From the NCBI RefSeq assembly GCF_003439925.1, contig NZ_QQRR01000002.1, positions 248,001 to 312,000 on the forward strand: a stretch of 64,000 bases of DNA, written 5' to 3'. Positions 24,435 through 32,888 of this stretch are shown one piece after another. The translations under genes were made by a program, and so were the position numbers. The stretch's first letter is position 1, and the number at the start of each line of letters is the position of its first letter. Origin of the DNA: Haloprofundus halophilus. Its GTDB lineage: Archaea > Halobacteriota > Halobacteria > Halobacteriales > Haloferacaceae. The notes under the pieces were generated by a model. It searched no databases and was not told the origin of the DNA. It saw nothing but the letters and a program-made list of their open reading frames with translations.

Positions 24435-24450
24435 CGGCTCTGTTGAAGTG
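24435..24450 (+). repeat. Solo IS-end-like motif, copy 5
   Basis: ggctctgttgaagtga. The first eleven bases match the motif at 1182-1197 and the reverse complement of those at 2296, 5620 and 11758. It lies between the aldo/keto reductase and MBL-fold genes. Confidence 0.35.
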
Positions 24451-24520
24451 ATCACTCTCTGATAGTTGTTTTTGAAATATGGATAGATGATAACTAGCTG
24501 CCTGTCGAAGGTTCTCTCGC

Positions 24521-25255
24521 ATGTCGACCAGCTCAGACCTCAGTGTTCGTCTCGTACGGAATGCGACTGTCCTCGTGACCGTGAGCGAGACGACGTTCCT
24601 CGTCGATCCTTTGTTTGCGGCTCCCGGTGATTTGCCGCCCATACAGAATACGCCGAACGACCGTGCGAATCCGCTTGTCCCATTGCCAGACATCGAACTG
24701 TCCTACGACGCCGTGGTCGTCACTCACCGTCACCCGGACCACTTCGACGAGGCGGCAACGGAGGAACTCGATGCTGACGTCCCGTTGTTCTGTCAGCCTG
24801 TGGAAGCAGACGCCTTCGTAGACGATGGGTTCACCGATGTCCGACCGGTCGACGACGAGGTCTCGTTTGACGGGGTTACACTCTATCGAACGCCTGGCCG
24901 TCACGGACACGGACAGCTAGCCGAAGAGATGGGGCCTGTCTCCGGATTCATCTTTGAAGCCGACAAGACGCTGTACCTCGCTGGTGACACGGTCTGGTAC
25001 GATGCGGTCGAACAGACACTTGACCGGTTTGAACCTGATGTCGTTGTCCTCAACGGTGGCGAAGCACGGTTCAATCACGGCGAACCGATTACGATGGGGG
25101 TAGAGGACATCGTCGCCGTCCGCGACGCCACTGATGGCATCGTCGGTGTCGTTCACATGGAGGCAATCAACCACTGCCTTCTCACCCGCGACGAATTGCG
25201 ATCGAAAACGGAGAACGTCCACGTTCCCGAAGACGGAGCACAGATCTCGTTTTGA
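24521..25255 (+). CDS. MBL-fold metal-dependent hydrolase
   Basis: 244 residues of the metallo-beta-lactamase fold. The metal site is 'VVVTHRHPDHFDE' (His69, His71, Asp73, His74). It continues with the second-shell 'PGRHGHG' and 'LAGDTVWYD' (bridging Asp) and 'NHGEPITMG'; a final His may be in 'MEAINHC'. The type resembles UPF0173/L-ascorbate-6-phosphate lactonase-like hydrolases. The substrate is unknown. An IS605-like hairpin (25265-25278) follows directly and may terminate the transcript. Confidence 0.88.
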   Translation: MSTSSDLSVRLVRNATVLVTVSETTFLVDPLFAAPGDLPPIQNTPNDRANPLVPLPDIELSYDAVVVTHRHPDHFDEAATEELDADVPLFCQPVEADAFVDDGFTDVRPVDDEVSFDGVTLYRTPGRHGHGQLAEEMGPVSGFIFEADKTLYLAGDTVWYDAVEQTLDRFEPDVVVLNGGEARFNHGEPITMGVEDIVAVRDATDGIVGVVHMEAINHCLLTRDELRSKTENVHVPEDGAQISF

Positions 25256-25264
25256 CATCCACCC

Positions 25265-25278
25265 ACGACTGAAGTCGT
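25265..25278. repeat. Solo hairpin like an IS200/IS605 end
   Basis: ACGACT-GA-AGTCGT, preceded by 'cacc' and followed by 'aggcttctgtcc'. This 'cacccacgactgaagtcgt' arrangement resembles the ends of IS605-type elements. No tnpB is attached here. It may be a remnant or simply a terminator for the MBL-fold gene. Confidence 0.4.
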
Positions 25279-25433
25279 AGGCTTCTGTCCCGCATCTATG
25301 TGACATCAATCAGACTCGAACACGTGGAGTGTATTTTTAGCGATTCGAGCAATCTGATATGCGATACACGATACATAATACTGAGCGATACGATTTTGTT
25401 TCCCGGAAGCTAGACATAGACGGAAAAGCGACC

Positions 25434-25802
25434 ATGCCCATCAGTAGACGCCGATTCGACGCGATCAACGACGACGACGAAGTGTCTCCTCAGACGTTGG
25501 CAGAGCGGATTGTAGGGTTCCTCCACGATCGTCGTGATCAGGCGTTCCGACTGACGGAAATCCGCGATGAAACCAGGATCAAGCACGGGAGTATTTGTCC
25601 CACGCTGAGCCGCCTCAAAGAGCGAGGAATCGTGGAGCACCGGGCAAACTATTGGACGCTTTCAGATTCCTATATGGCGTCCGAGGAAGCGGCAGTATAC
25701 ACGAACCAAGTAGCTGCACAGTACGATGATGATAAACAGTTCAATGTGTCTGCCTGGGCTGACCAGTCTGAAGATCCGAACGCTCGACAGTATCGCGATT
25801 AA
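25434..25802 (+). CDS. Winged-helix regulator (MarR-like), plasmid type
   Basis: 122 residues from ATG 25434 (MPISRRRF), preferred over an in-frame ATG at 25359 because the added 25 residues have no typical character. The wHTH spans about residues 20-80: 'GFLHDRRDQAFRLTEIRDET', then 'GSICPTLSRLKERGIVEHR' and the wing 'ANYWTLS'. The acidic tail contains 'SAWADQSEDPNARQ'. Proteins of this sort often sit next to toxin or PIN genes in haloarchaea. Here the next gene is another wHTH protein and no toxin is evident. Confidence 0.65.
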   Translation: MPISRRRFDAINDDDEVSPQTLAERIVGFLHDRRDQAFRLTEIRDETRIKHGSICPTLSRLKERGIVEHRANYWTLSDSYMASEEAAVYTNQVAAQYDDDKQFNVSAWADQSEDPNARQYRD

Positions 25803-25984
25803 ATGAGGCACACACGGCAGGATTTGGTGTTCGCACCGGATCCGTTTAAGTCAGGAACAAATCCTTGACCTGGGCTAATCATTTCTGACGACGAAATGCC
25901 CTTCCCAGGAGACATGCTGTGCGTTGCCTGTACCCGGTCGGAGTATCCCATCTCGCTCAAGTTACAATCCCAACCAAGACCACC

Positions 25985-26404
25985 ATGACGACACTTCACA
26001 TCACCGTCGGCGACCGAGCACAGCTCCGTGAGAACTCCCTGCAGTTCATCCAAAACGCAGAAGCTGATGAGGGGACGGTAGAGGATGACCGAGCAATTCT
26101 TCAGTTTGGATCCTACGACGACCTCGTCGATAGCCTCACTCCGCTGCGTCTCGAACTTATTCAAGCAATCGCGACAAAACGCCCCTCGAGTATGCGTGAG
26201 GCGGCCCGACTAGTCGACCGCGACATCTCCGATGTCCACGCAGACTTAAAACATCTAGAGGTACTGGGCATCCTTGAACTCAAAGAAGGCGGCCCTGATG
26301 GGGCGATTCAACCAGCTGTTCCATTCGACAAAATCGAGATGCACATTGACTACCCGCTCCTCGACGACGTCGACGCAGACAGTACTCCTGCTAGCGCTAA
26401 CTAG
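25985..26404 (+). CDS. Winged-helix regulator (HVO_A0114-like)
   Basis: 139 residues from ATG 25985; an upstream in-frame GTG at 25919 adds unlikely sequence. The N-terminus 'TLHITVGDRAQLRENSLQFI' is characteristic of a haloarchaeal regulator group with a short beta-start. The wHTH is 'MREAARLVDRDISDVHADLK' followed by 'LEVLGILELKEGG', and the C-terminus is 'VPFDKIEMHIDYPL'. This group is often paired with restriction or RelE/HigB-like toxin genes; no partner is seen next to it here. Confidence 0.7.
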   Translation: MTTLHITVGDRAQLRENSLQFIQNAEADEGTVEDDRAILQFGSYDDLVDSLTPLRLELIQAIATKRPSSMREAARLVDRDISDVHADLKHLEVLGILELKEGGPDGAIQPAVPFDKIEMHIDYPLLDDVDADSTPASAN

Positions 26405-26543
26405 TTTGAGAACCTGAAGAGGAGAGGAAAAGAATGGCCACGTTCAAAAGCCAGTGAGTCTCATCGGGATCAGAATGACTCATCTGTAGAACGTAATCCA
26501 GTGAGTCGACACAGGTCCCTCATGACGACGATGCGCTGAACTC

Positions 26544-26825
26544 TCAGTTCTGTCGCTCTGTCTCGCTATTCTCTTCTCGTGGGTCACTCACGAACGCGAA
26601 TAACCGAGTTGGTCCATGCAGGAGCTTGATGTGATTGTGGCCCTCGAGTACCTCCAGACGGTTGTATATGCTATTGCGCGAAAATTCGGTTTGTTCCACT
26701 AAATAGCCCTTTGTCGCAATCCCCCATGGTTCATCGCCATCCCTCCCCTCTTTGAGCACATCAAGGATGGCTTGGTCGGTCCGAGTCAGGTCGGACGCCT
26801 TCATGCAATCCACTGCGACAGCCAT
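26544..26825 (-). CDS. Small winged-helix protein
   Basis: 93 residues from ATG 26825; a TTG six bases earlier is less likely, and an internal Met (MKASDLTRTD) could be the real start. The wHTH is 'TRTDQAILDVLKEGRDG', then 'LVEQTEFSRNSIYNRLEVLE', with 'HNHIKLLHGPTRLFAFV' forming the wing. It is related to haloarchaeal phage/plasmid repressors such as phiH1 repressor-like proteins. It points away from the three-gene operon at 27002-28547 across a 176-base promoter region, and so may repress it. Confidence 0.65.
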   Translation of the reverse strand: MAVAVDCMKASDLTRTDQAILDVLKEGRDGDEPWGIATKGYLVEQTEFSRNSIYNRLEVLEGHNHIKLLHGPTRLFAFVSDPREENSETERQN

Positions 26826-27001
26826 GAGCAATATAGAACAGCATACGCAATAAGCGTTGTACTCCAGACATGGTTAGCTGACTGTGCAAATTGCACATCT
26901 ATAAGTTGGTCCACAGCGTAGTGACTTCCGTCGAAAGCAGGGTGTTGCCGAGAAATCGGCCGGCGGTGCAACGCCGACCACGCTTTCGAGCGAGCGAAAG
27001 C

Positions 27002-27340
27002 ATGTCAACAAACGCAACCAACAGTGAAAACTGCACCGACAGTCGAACGGCAGGCGAAGCAATCACCAACATTCGAGACCTCCGTCGTGGAGATCAGGTA
27101 CTCTTCGGCGACCGGTCGAAGCCAGTCACCGTTGTCGACCTAGGTACCCGCGAGTTTCCTGTCGTCAACGGCGAAGACCAATTCATTCACCTCGTCAAAG
27201 TCCATGGTGACTGGGCGAACGCCAAAACCTACATTCTCGGTGCCCAGCGAAGCGTCTGGACAGGAGAGGCCGAAGGAATCATCTGCGAACAGACTGGTCC
27301 CGTCCAGGCTCTCTGGCGTGCCTCGGAGGCCACAGCATGA
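27002..27340 (+). CDS. Small protein with a beta-rich core, first gene of a three-gene operon
   Basis: 112 residues from ATG 27002. The core 'ITNIRDLRRGDQVLFGDRS' and 'KPVTVVDLGTREFPVVN' looks like a small beta-barrel (SH3/KOW-like or DUF-type), followed by 'YILGAQRSVWTGEAEG'. The N-terminal 20 residues are Asn/Thr-rich and disordered. It overlaps the next gene by four bases (ATGA) and is probably translated together with it. The family is not recognised. Similar small proteins with a 'GD.V.' loop accompany DNA-processing genes on haloarchaeal plasmids, but that is not evidence of function. Confidence 0.55.
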   Translation: MSTNATNSENCTDSRTAGEAITNIRDLRRGDQVLFGDRSKPVTVVDLGTREFPVVNGEDQFIHLVKVHGDWANAKTYILGAQRSVWTGEAEGIICEQTGPVQALWRASEATA

Positions 27341-27585
27341 GTGCCTTCGACAATCAGCGCGAGACAGAGTTCTGCTATGGCTGTCAACGCAAACGGCTCG
27401 ACTGTAACCACTCACAGGATGGCGGCGACTCAGAGACGGAACTGACGACGTGTGAGGTCTGTGGTGTAGTCGAGCTCCCCGAACGCATCCGCGAGCACAG
27501 CTGCCGGACGTTCCTCGACGAACCCTCGCAGAAGACCACGGTTGGACGTGACTCTGTTATCGCTTCCTCGGAGGGAGATCGATGA
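27337..27585 (+). CDS. Small Cys-rich zinc-finger-like protein
   Basis: 82 residues. Two CxxC pairs, 'FCYGCQRK' and 'TCEVCGVVELPERIREHSC', with nearby His residues (NHS, EHSC), suggest one or two zinc fingers. The C-terminus is Ser/Thr/Asp-rich. Its start overlaps the upstream stop and its stop overlaps the next start (ATGA in both cases), so the three genes 27002-28547 form one tightly coupled operon. The zinc-finger character points to nucleic-acid or protein binding; nothing more specific can be said. Confidence 0.6.
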   Translation: MSAFDNQRETEFCYGCQRKRLDCNHSQDGGDSETELTTCEVCGVVELPERIREHSCRTFLDEPSQKTTVGRDSVIASSEGDR

Positions 27586-28547
27586 GCAGCGGTGTCGACA
27601 CCGTCGCTTCCAGCGAGGAGGCGATCGAGGCGCTCACTTCCCGGCTTGACTCTTTAGAGGAAGAACTTGAGCGTCGACCAACACGCGAAGAGGTTGGTCA
27701 GTTACGTGCAGAACTCACGGACGTCCGCGAAGAGAATGCACGACTCCGTCGACAGTTAGACAACCACCGTGACGAGCAGAGCTTTGTCGAAATCCGAGGC
27801 GAACTCACCGATGAAGGACATGCGAAAGATCCCAAGGACATCTACATCGGTGGCGTCCCAATCGGCTCAGCGTTGTCGACGACGAAATCACTAGTTCGAG
27901 ACCTCAAAGAGTACGTCGAGACAGGAGAACGTACAGCCACGCGCAAAGAACTCATGCGCGATTCGTTGGTGCCGCTGCACAAACTCCATCAGGACTTCCG
28001 CGACGGCGACGCCGAATACCTCCGCGAAGAAAAGCACGCAAGCACTCGCAGGGCAGTCCGCTTATTCCGGGATGTAATCGAACGCGGACAACGCTCTGGC
28101 GACGAGTATCAGTACAGCTCAAAGCAGGCCAAACGTTGTCTCCGCAACGCAGGAGATATGACGCGGAGTGGACAGTCGACGACTGTTCGACGTGCCTTCC
28201 TCGCATTCGAGGACTTCACCCGGAAAGGGGGACGAGAGCCTCTCTTCGAGTTCCGCGGCAAGGACAAACCGAACAAGGAGAATTCCTTAGTCGCAGATGT
28301 AGGTCGACTCACAGACTACATGGACGGTCTCGAAGACGCAATGGAGGAAATCGAGACTAGAAACTTCGAGGATGAGACCGTGGGCCTGGAGACGACCATT
28401 GATAGTTACGAGCAGTCGGCAGTAGAAGACGCTCGTACGGAAGCAGATACTTTGTTCGAATCGATACAGCAAGCCACTAGACGTGACTCTGGAAACGCCT
28501 CTCACACAAACCAATCAGTGACTGACGCCGCTGTAAGCACGAGGTGA
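27582..28547 (+). CDS. Coiled-coil protein, third gene of the operon
   Basis: 321 residues, highly charged. Residues about 10-65 form a clear coiled coil with heptads ('EAIEALTSRLDSLEEELERR', later 'ELTDVREENARLRRQLDNHR'). The central region includes 'DIYIGGVPIGSALSTTKSLV' and a repeated basic/acidic helical part up to residue ~230 with 'SGQSTTVRRAFLAFEDFTRK'. The last 60 residues are acidic and flexible. No enzymatic motif is seen. The coiled coil together with the zinc-finger partner suggests a nucleoid-like, partition or scaffold role on a plasmid. That is speculation. Confidence 0.55.
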   Translation: MSSGVDTVASSEEAIEALTSRLDSLEEELERRPTREEVGQLRAELTDVREENARLRRQLDNHRDEQSFVEIRGELTDEGHAKDPKDIYIGGVPIGSALSTTKSLVRDLKEYVETGERTATRKELMRDSLVPLHKLHQDFRDGDAEYLREEKHASTRRAVRLFRDVIERGQRSGDEYQYSSKQAKRCLRNAGDMTRSGQSTTVRRAFLAFEDFTRKGGREPLFEFRGKDKPNKENSLVADVGRLTDYMDGLEDAMEEIETRNFEDETVGLETTIDSYEQSAVEDARTEADTLFESIQQATRRDSGNASHTNQSVTDAAVSTR

Positions 28548-28605
28548 GAAACAAGCGTAAGTCAACATCCAGGGTGAGAACCCGAACCTCTCTCAGCAGA
28601 TACAC

Positions 28606-28623
28606 GTCTGATTGGGCTCAGAC
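28606..28623. terminator. Hairpin after the three-gene operon
   Basis: gtctga-ttgggc-tcagac, a 6-bp stem located 59 bases after the coiled-coil gene's stop. A terminator role is possible, but there is no T-rich run of note. The rest of the gap to 28792 holds no gene or repeat I can support. Confidence 0.3.
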
Positions 28624-28792
28624 AAACGCAGTGTGTATACAACACTTCGCTACTGCAGAGTCTACTTTGTGAGCGGACGTGAAGCGGACGCGAATCGAGT
28701 TTACCTGAGACTTTTCGAGGGGCTTTGAGCTTACGCAACTGTCTCGGACGCGCTTACAGCGGCGTCAGGAAGCTTTCAGGCACCGTGTCGAA

Positions 28793-29074
28793 TCACGCTT
28801 CGACCGATCGGTATTGATCTTCCCACGACCGCCGCTTGCGGATCGCTTCTTTCCCGTTCTCCGTAATTGCATAGTAGTTCGTTCGACGGTCTATCGGACC
28901 TTTCTCGACGTATGATTTGTTGACGAGGGTGTCGAGGTTCGGGTAGAGCTGTCCGTGGTTGATTTCGCCGTCGACGTACGATTCGAGTTCGTCTTTGACT
29001 TGCTGTCCCGAAGGTTGATCGAGTCCAGAAATCACGTACAGGAGATCTCGTTGGAAACCACTCAAGTTGTGCAT
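28793..29074 (-). CDS. PadR-type transcriptional regulator
   Basis: 93 residues from ATG 29074 (MHNLSGFQRD); an upstream in-frame start would add 12 residues of no typical character. The wHTH is clear: 'FQRDLLYVISGLDQPSGQQV', 'GQLYPNLDTLVNKSYVEKG' and the wing 'DRRTNYYAITENGKEAI'. It belongs to the short haloarchaeal PadR group with only the DNA-binding domain and a C-terminal helix. It is transcribed away from the glycan locus that begins at 29286 and is the nearest regulator to it. Control of the locus is an inference from position. Confidence 0.85.
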   Translation of the reverse strand: MHNLSGFQRDLLYVISGLDQPSGQQVKDELESYVDGEINHGQLYPNLDTLVNKSYVEKGPIDRRTNYYAITENGKEAIRKRRSWEDQYRSVEA

Positions 29075-29285
29075 ATGACACAACCAACGAACTCGTGTAT
29101 AACGTTTCACAGTGTCACTTTCACCGACAGTTTGTGAGTGGACTGTAGATTGCGAGCGTGGATACCTGAGCCACTCACCGTAGAATCGGCCGACTCGAAA
29201 TTGTTAGTACACGTATTTTTGATTCCGAGCTGCATCTTTGGCCTAATCATAGCGTTTATCTGCTGCCGATTTATTCCATGATACG

Positions 29286-30728
29286 ATGCTTACAGGGTGG
29301 CGGTACCGGGTCGTCAGCGTCGTCGGCGCTGCCAGTCTCACGGCCCTCGCGGTGTACTTCGCCAACCATCCGCTTCCGCAGTGGCTGTTTACGACGTACG
29401 TTCCGCTGTTCGACCGCCTCGACGCACACGTTCTCGAAGGGACCTCGCTCAGCCGTGCGGTCTGGACGGCGGTTCTCGCCGTGCTCGCGAGCTTAGTGCC
29501 GCTGTACAAGCCGCGCCCGCGTCGGATTCTCGACGTCGTCGCGCTCACGCAGAAACTCGTCCTCGTCGCCGGTCTCGCGCTCGCGACGTTCGGTTACTTC
29601 GAGTGGTCGCACAGACTCCCGCGCGCGACGCTCGTGATGGTCGTCGGTCTGTTGCTGGTCGCGCTGCCGGCGTGGTTCGTCTGGATTCGCCGCCGACCGC
29701 CCGCGGAGTCCGGGCGGACGATCATCGTCGGCGACGACCCGACGCTCATCGAGCGCATTGCTCAGGAGGTGTCGTTGTCCGTATTGGGCTACGTCTGCCC
29801 GACGAGCGCGCTGCCGCGCACCCGACGGCGTGCAGTCGTCGACGACGACACGGCGGCGACCGACGCGAGAGCCGACGGCGGCAACGTGCTCCCGGAACTC
29901 GCGCACCTCGGCGGGTTCTCCCGGCTGGACGACGTACTCGTCGAGCAGCACGTCGACACCGTCGTGCTGGCGTTCATGCGCCCCGACCGCGCGGAGTTCT
30001 TCGGCGCGATCGACGCGTGTCACGAACACGGTGTCGAGGTGAAGGTGCACCGCGACTACGCCGATTCGGTGTTGACCGCCGAATCGAGCGTGGGGACGCT
30101 GGTCGACGTGGACGTCGAACCGTGGGATATGCAGGATTACATGTTGAAGCGTGCGTTCGATGTGGTGTTCGCGGCGATGGGGTTGTTGGTGCTCTCGCCG
30201 CTCCTGTTGTTGGTCGCGATTGCGATCAAACTCGACAGCGACGGGCCGGTGTTGTACGAACAGGAGCGGACAGCCGTCTTCGGCGAGACGTTCAGCGTCT
30301 ACAAGTTCCGGAGCATGGTGCAGGACGCCGAGGCCGAGACGGGGGCAGTGGTGAGCGAAGAAGACGCCGGTGGAGTCGACCCCCGGGTGACTCGCGTCGG
30401 GAAGGTTTTGCGGCGTACGCACATCGACGAGATTCCGCAGTTGTGGGCGATTTTGGTGGGACAGATGAGCGTCGTCGGCCCTCGTCCGGAGCGTCCTGAG
30501 TTGGACTCGGATATTCAGTCGGGTGTGGTGGACTGGCAGAAACGCTGGTTCATCAAACCAGGGCTGACCGGGCTGGCGCAGGTCAACCAGGCAACGGGCC
30601 ACGAACCGGACGAGAAGATTCGCTACGACATCGAGTACGTTCGGCGGCAATCGCTTGGGTACGACGCGAAGATTGTCGTGCGGCAGCTGTGGTTGGTTCT
30701 CGAAGATATCGTGGAGTATCTTCGGTGA
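29286..30728 (+). CDS. Polyprenyl-phosphate sugar-1-phosphate transferase
   Basis: 480 residues, similar in plan to WbaP/WcaJ enzymes that transfer a sugar phosphate from a nucleotide sugar to a polyprenyl (here dolichyl-type) phosphate, the first step of a surface glycan. Four N-terminal membrane helices (about 10-135) are followed by a Rossmann-like CoA-binding-type domain ('TIIVGDDPTLIERIAQEV'). The bacterial sugar-transferase domain begins at about 285: 'KRAFDVVFAAMGLLVLSPLL', a re-entrant helix, then 'VYKFRSMVQDAE', 'RTHIDEIPQLWAILVGQMSV', 'VGPRPERPEL' and 'KPGLTGLAQV'. The key Asp-Glu pair (HIDEIPQ) is present. It is the first gene of the 29-52 kb glycan locus. Confidence 0.92.
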   Translation: MLTGWRYRVVSVVGAASLTALAVYFANHPLPQWLFTTYVPLFDRLDAHVLEGTSLSRAVWTAVLAVLASLVPLYKPRPRRILDVVALTQKLVLVAGLALATFGYFEWSHRLPRATLVMVVGLLLVALPAWFVWIRRRPPAESGRTIIVGDDPTLIERIAQEVSLSVLGYVCPTSALPRTRRRAVVDDDTAATDARADGGNVLPELAHLGGFSRLDDVLVEQHVDTVVLAFMRPDRAEFFGAIDACHEHGVEVKVHRDYADSVLTAESSVGTLVDVDVEPWDMQDYMLKRAFDVVFAAMGLLVLSPLLLLVAIAIKLDSDGPVLYEQERTAVFGETFSVYKFRSMVQDAEAETGAVVSEEDAGGVDPRVTRVGKVLRRTHIDEIPQLWAILVGQMSVVGPRPERPELDSDIQSGVVDWQKRWFIKPGLTGLAQVNQATGHEPDEKIRYDIEYVRRQSLGYDAKIVVRQLWLVLEDIVEYLR

Positions 30729-30774
30729 GGCCGAACCGAACAAACCATACTGCTCGTTCTACAAGCGCTGCGTA

Positions 30775-31869
30775 ATGCGAATTCTCCGCGTTGCGCAGAC
30801 GCTGTATCCGGAGGTGAAGGGCGGCGGCGCGTACCACGTCCACGCGATGAGTCGCGACCAGGCGGCGATGGGTCACGACGTGACGGTACTGACGCTCTCT
30901 CGCAGTGTCGACGAACCGCATCGAGAGCGACGAAATGGATACGATATCGTTCGGTATCCGGTGACGGCGAGCGCTCTTGGAAACGATATCTCGCTTGGCG
31001 TCGCGTCGTTTCTTCAGGATGCGCACTCGTTCGACGTCATTCATGCGCACTCGCATCTGTATTTCTCGACGAATCTCGCGGCGCTGAAGCGACGGTTAGG
31101 AGATATTCCGCTGGCGATTACGAATCACGGATTGTACTCGCAGAACGCACCGAAGTGGCTGTTCGACTTGTATCTGCGGAGTATTGGGCAGTGGACGTTC
31201 AATCAGGCTGATGTGGTGTTCTGTTATACCGAAACGGAGAAAAAACGAATTGGTTCTTTCGGCGTTGATACACAGATAAGCGTCATTGCAAATGGTGTAG
31301 ACACTGAACGTTTCTCTCCAGAGGGGACAGAAAGTAAACTTATTGACGCAGATGGACCAGTCGTACTGTTTGTCGGACGGCTCGTTAGCGGTAAGCGACC
31401 AGTAGTTGCGGTCAAAGCATTTGCCGAAGTGTTAAAAGAGTATCCTAATGCTCAACTCTACTTTTGCGGTGAAGGACCTCTACGTGACGAAGCCAAAGCA
31501 ATGACTATCAACTTAGGAATCGACACCTCTGTAACCTTTCTGAAACAAGTTCCCTACGACGAGATGCCTGCAGTGTATCGTAGCGGAGATGTCTTAGTAT
31601 TGCCAAGTAGCGCCGAGGGAGTTCCACGGACGATTTTAGAGGCACTCTCGACAAATGTATCCGTTGTAAGTTCAGAGTTACCGCAAATCCGCTCAGTGTT
31701 TGGTGACATTATTAGATACGCACCAATAGATGATGTAGATAGATTTGCCACACAACTCATCGAAACACTCACACAAGAGAAAATGTCGGGAGTACATCCA
31801 GGGTTCTGTTGGAGTCAAACAGTTGCTAAAACAACTGTAGCAATAGAATCATTGGTTGAAAATGGCTAA
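30775..31869 (+). CDS. GT4-family glycosyltransferase (GC mosaic)
   Basis: 364 residues from ATG 30775. GT-B fold retaining glycosyltransferase. The N-terminal domain opens with 'ILRVAQTLYPEVKGGGAYHV'; the second domain has 'VSGKRPVVAVKAFAEVLKEY' and the donor-binding 'VLPSSAEGVPRTILEALST'. It probably adds a sugar to the lipid-linked glycan begun by the preceding enzyme. The first 430 bases are GC-rich like the upstream gene, while from about 31.22 kb the coding becomes AT-richer, as in the following genes. This suggests that the right-hand part came with the imported segment by recombination inside the gene. The reading frame is intact. Confidence 0.9.
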   Translation: MRILRVAQTLYPEVKGGGAYHVHAMSRDQAAMGHDVTVLTLSRSVDEPHRERRNGYDIVRYPVTASALGNDISLGVASFLQDAHSFDVIHAHSHLYFSTNLAALKRRLGDIPLAITNHGLYSQNAPKWLFDLYLRSIGQWTFNQADVVFCYTETEKKRIGSFGVDTQISVIANGVDTERFSPEGTESKLIDADGPVVLFVGRLVSGKRPVVAVKAFAEVLKEYPNAQLYFCGEGPLRDEAKAMTINLGIDTSVTFLKQVPYDEMPAVYRSGDVLVLPSSAEGVPRTILEALSTNVSVVSSELPQIRSVFGDIIRYAPIDDVDRFATQLIETLTQEKMSGVHPGFCWSQTVAKTTVAIESLVENG

Positions 31870-31880
31870 TCATCGGAGAT

Positions 31881-32699
31881 TCATCGTCGTACCGCTCGAA
31901 GAAAGAACTCCTCGCCGCGCTCATGTATTTTCTCGTACTCTAGACCGGCAGCAGCAATATGAGTCTTGATTTCATCCACGCTCCCACCGTATTCGGACAC
32001 TTTTGATGGGTGAACTTCCAGATAAAGGCATTTGACTTCTTTGAGTGTGGTTTCCATGCCTCGTAGAACTCGAAGCTCTGCCCCTTCAACGTCTATTTTC
32101 ACATGATCTGGCTGTGGGACAATCCCTCGGTTGACAAGATTATCTGCATCTGTTGTTGGCACCTGGAGTCCCTCTTGACTCTCTGTTAATGAGTACTGTC
32201 CATCGCTGTCATTCTCTGAGAACAGGCCCATCTGCCCTATCGTCTCGTCAAGCGCCTCTTGGCGAATTGTTGCAGTGATATTGTTGAGTTCTATATTGTT
32301 ACGGAGTCTTACTCTGTTCTTTGGCGCTGGTTCGAATGCGACAACCGAGACATCATCTTGAGCCCGTCCGGCCAGACATGTGTATGATCCCATGTTCGCG
32401 CCAACGTCCCATACAGTATCTCCAGCTGTTATTTCCTTAACAAACTGCTTCATCACGGGTATTTCTCCCGTGAACGAACGTTGGCGCTCCCAATCTGAAT
32501 AATTAGATATTTTATACTTTGCGGTGATTCCCGCAATCTTGTGTGTCTGTATATCACTGACGAACAGAGTAATCACTTCTCCGTAAGCATGACGAGCAAA
32601 ATCGTGAAGTCCAGTCTTAATTGCAGCACTTCTCACTGGCCCCCGGTACAAGGACTTGACTTTCTTGTGAACGGACTCTACGGGTGAATCAGTCAACAT
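31881..32699 (-). CDS. FkbM-family methyltransferase
   Basis: 272 residues from ATG 32699; a TTG twelve bases upstream is a less likely start. The SAM-binding motif is 'VWDVGANMGSYTCLAG', followed by 'VVAFEPAPKNRVRLRNNIEL' and the FkbM signature 'HVKIDVEGAELRVLRGM'. FkbM enzymes methylate hydroxyls, often on sugars. In haloarchaeal glycan loci they probably methylate a terminal sugar. Transcribed against its neighbours, with codon use of the AT-richer core region. Confidence 0.9.
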   Translation of the reverse strand: MLTDSPVESVHKKVKSLYRGPVRSAAIKTGLHDFARHAYGEVITLFVSDIQTHKIAGITAKYKISNYSDWERQRSFTGEIPVMKQFVKEITAGDTVWDVGANMGSYTCLAGRAQDDVSVVAFEPAPKNRVRLRNNIELNNITATIRQEALDETIGQMGLFSENDSDGQYSLTESQEGLQVPTTDADNLVNRGIVPQPDHVKIDVEGAELRVLRGMETTLKEVKCLYLEVHPSKVSEYGGSVDEIKTHIAAAGLEYEKIHERGEEFFLRAVRR

Positions 32700-32888
32700 A
32701 ATAGTGCTCAACCGTCCTCATTACTTAACTTTGCATATAAGTTATACAGAACACTCACTTCAGCCTTAATCCCTGAAATATAATCACTATTTGTGTAAAT
32801 AGCATCAAGAAAAGAGATTGCATAGATGAGAAATATACTCCGAGCAGTTTTAAGGTGAGCTAATCTAAATGATGTGGTATCTAATAGA

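Noticed and set aside
9000-28547. Integrase or relaxase expected for an integrated conjugative element
   Set aside because: None could be found in this stretch, so the element's borders and transfer ability are left open.
29493-30743. Long minus-strand frame opposite the sugar transferase
   Set aside because: His/Arg-rich antisense shadow with no domain. The plus strand has a complete, recognisable enzyme.
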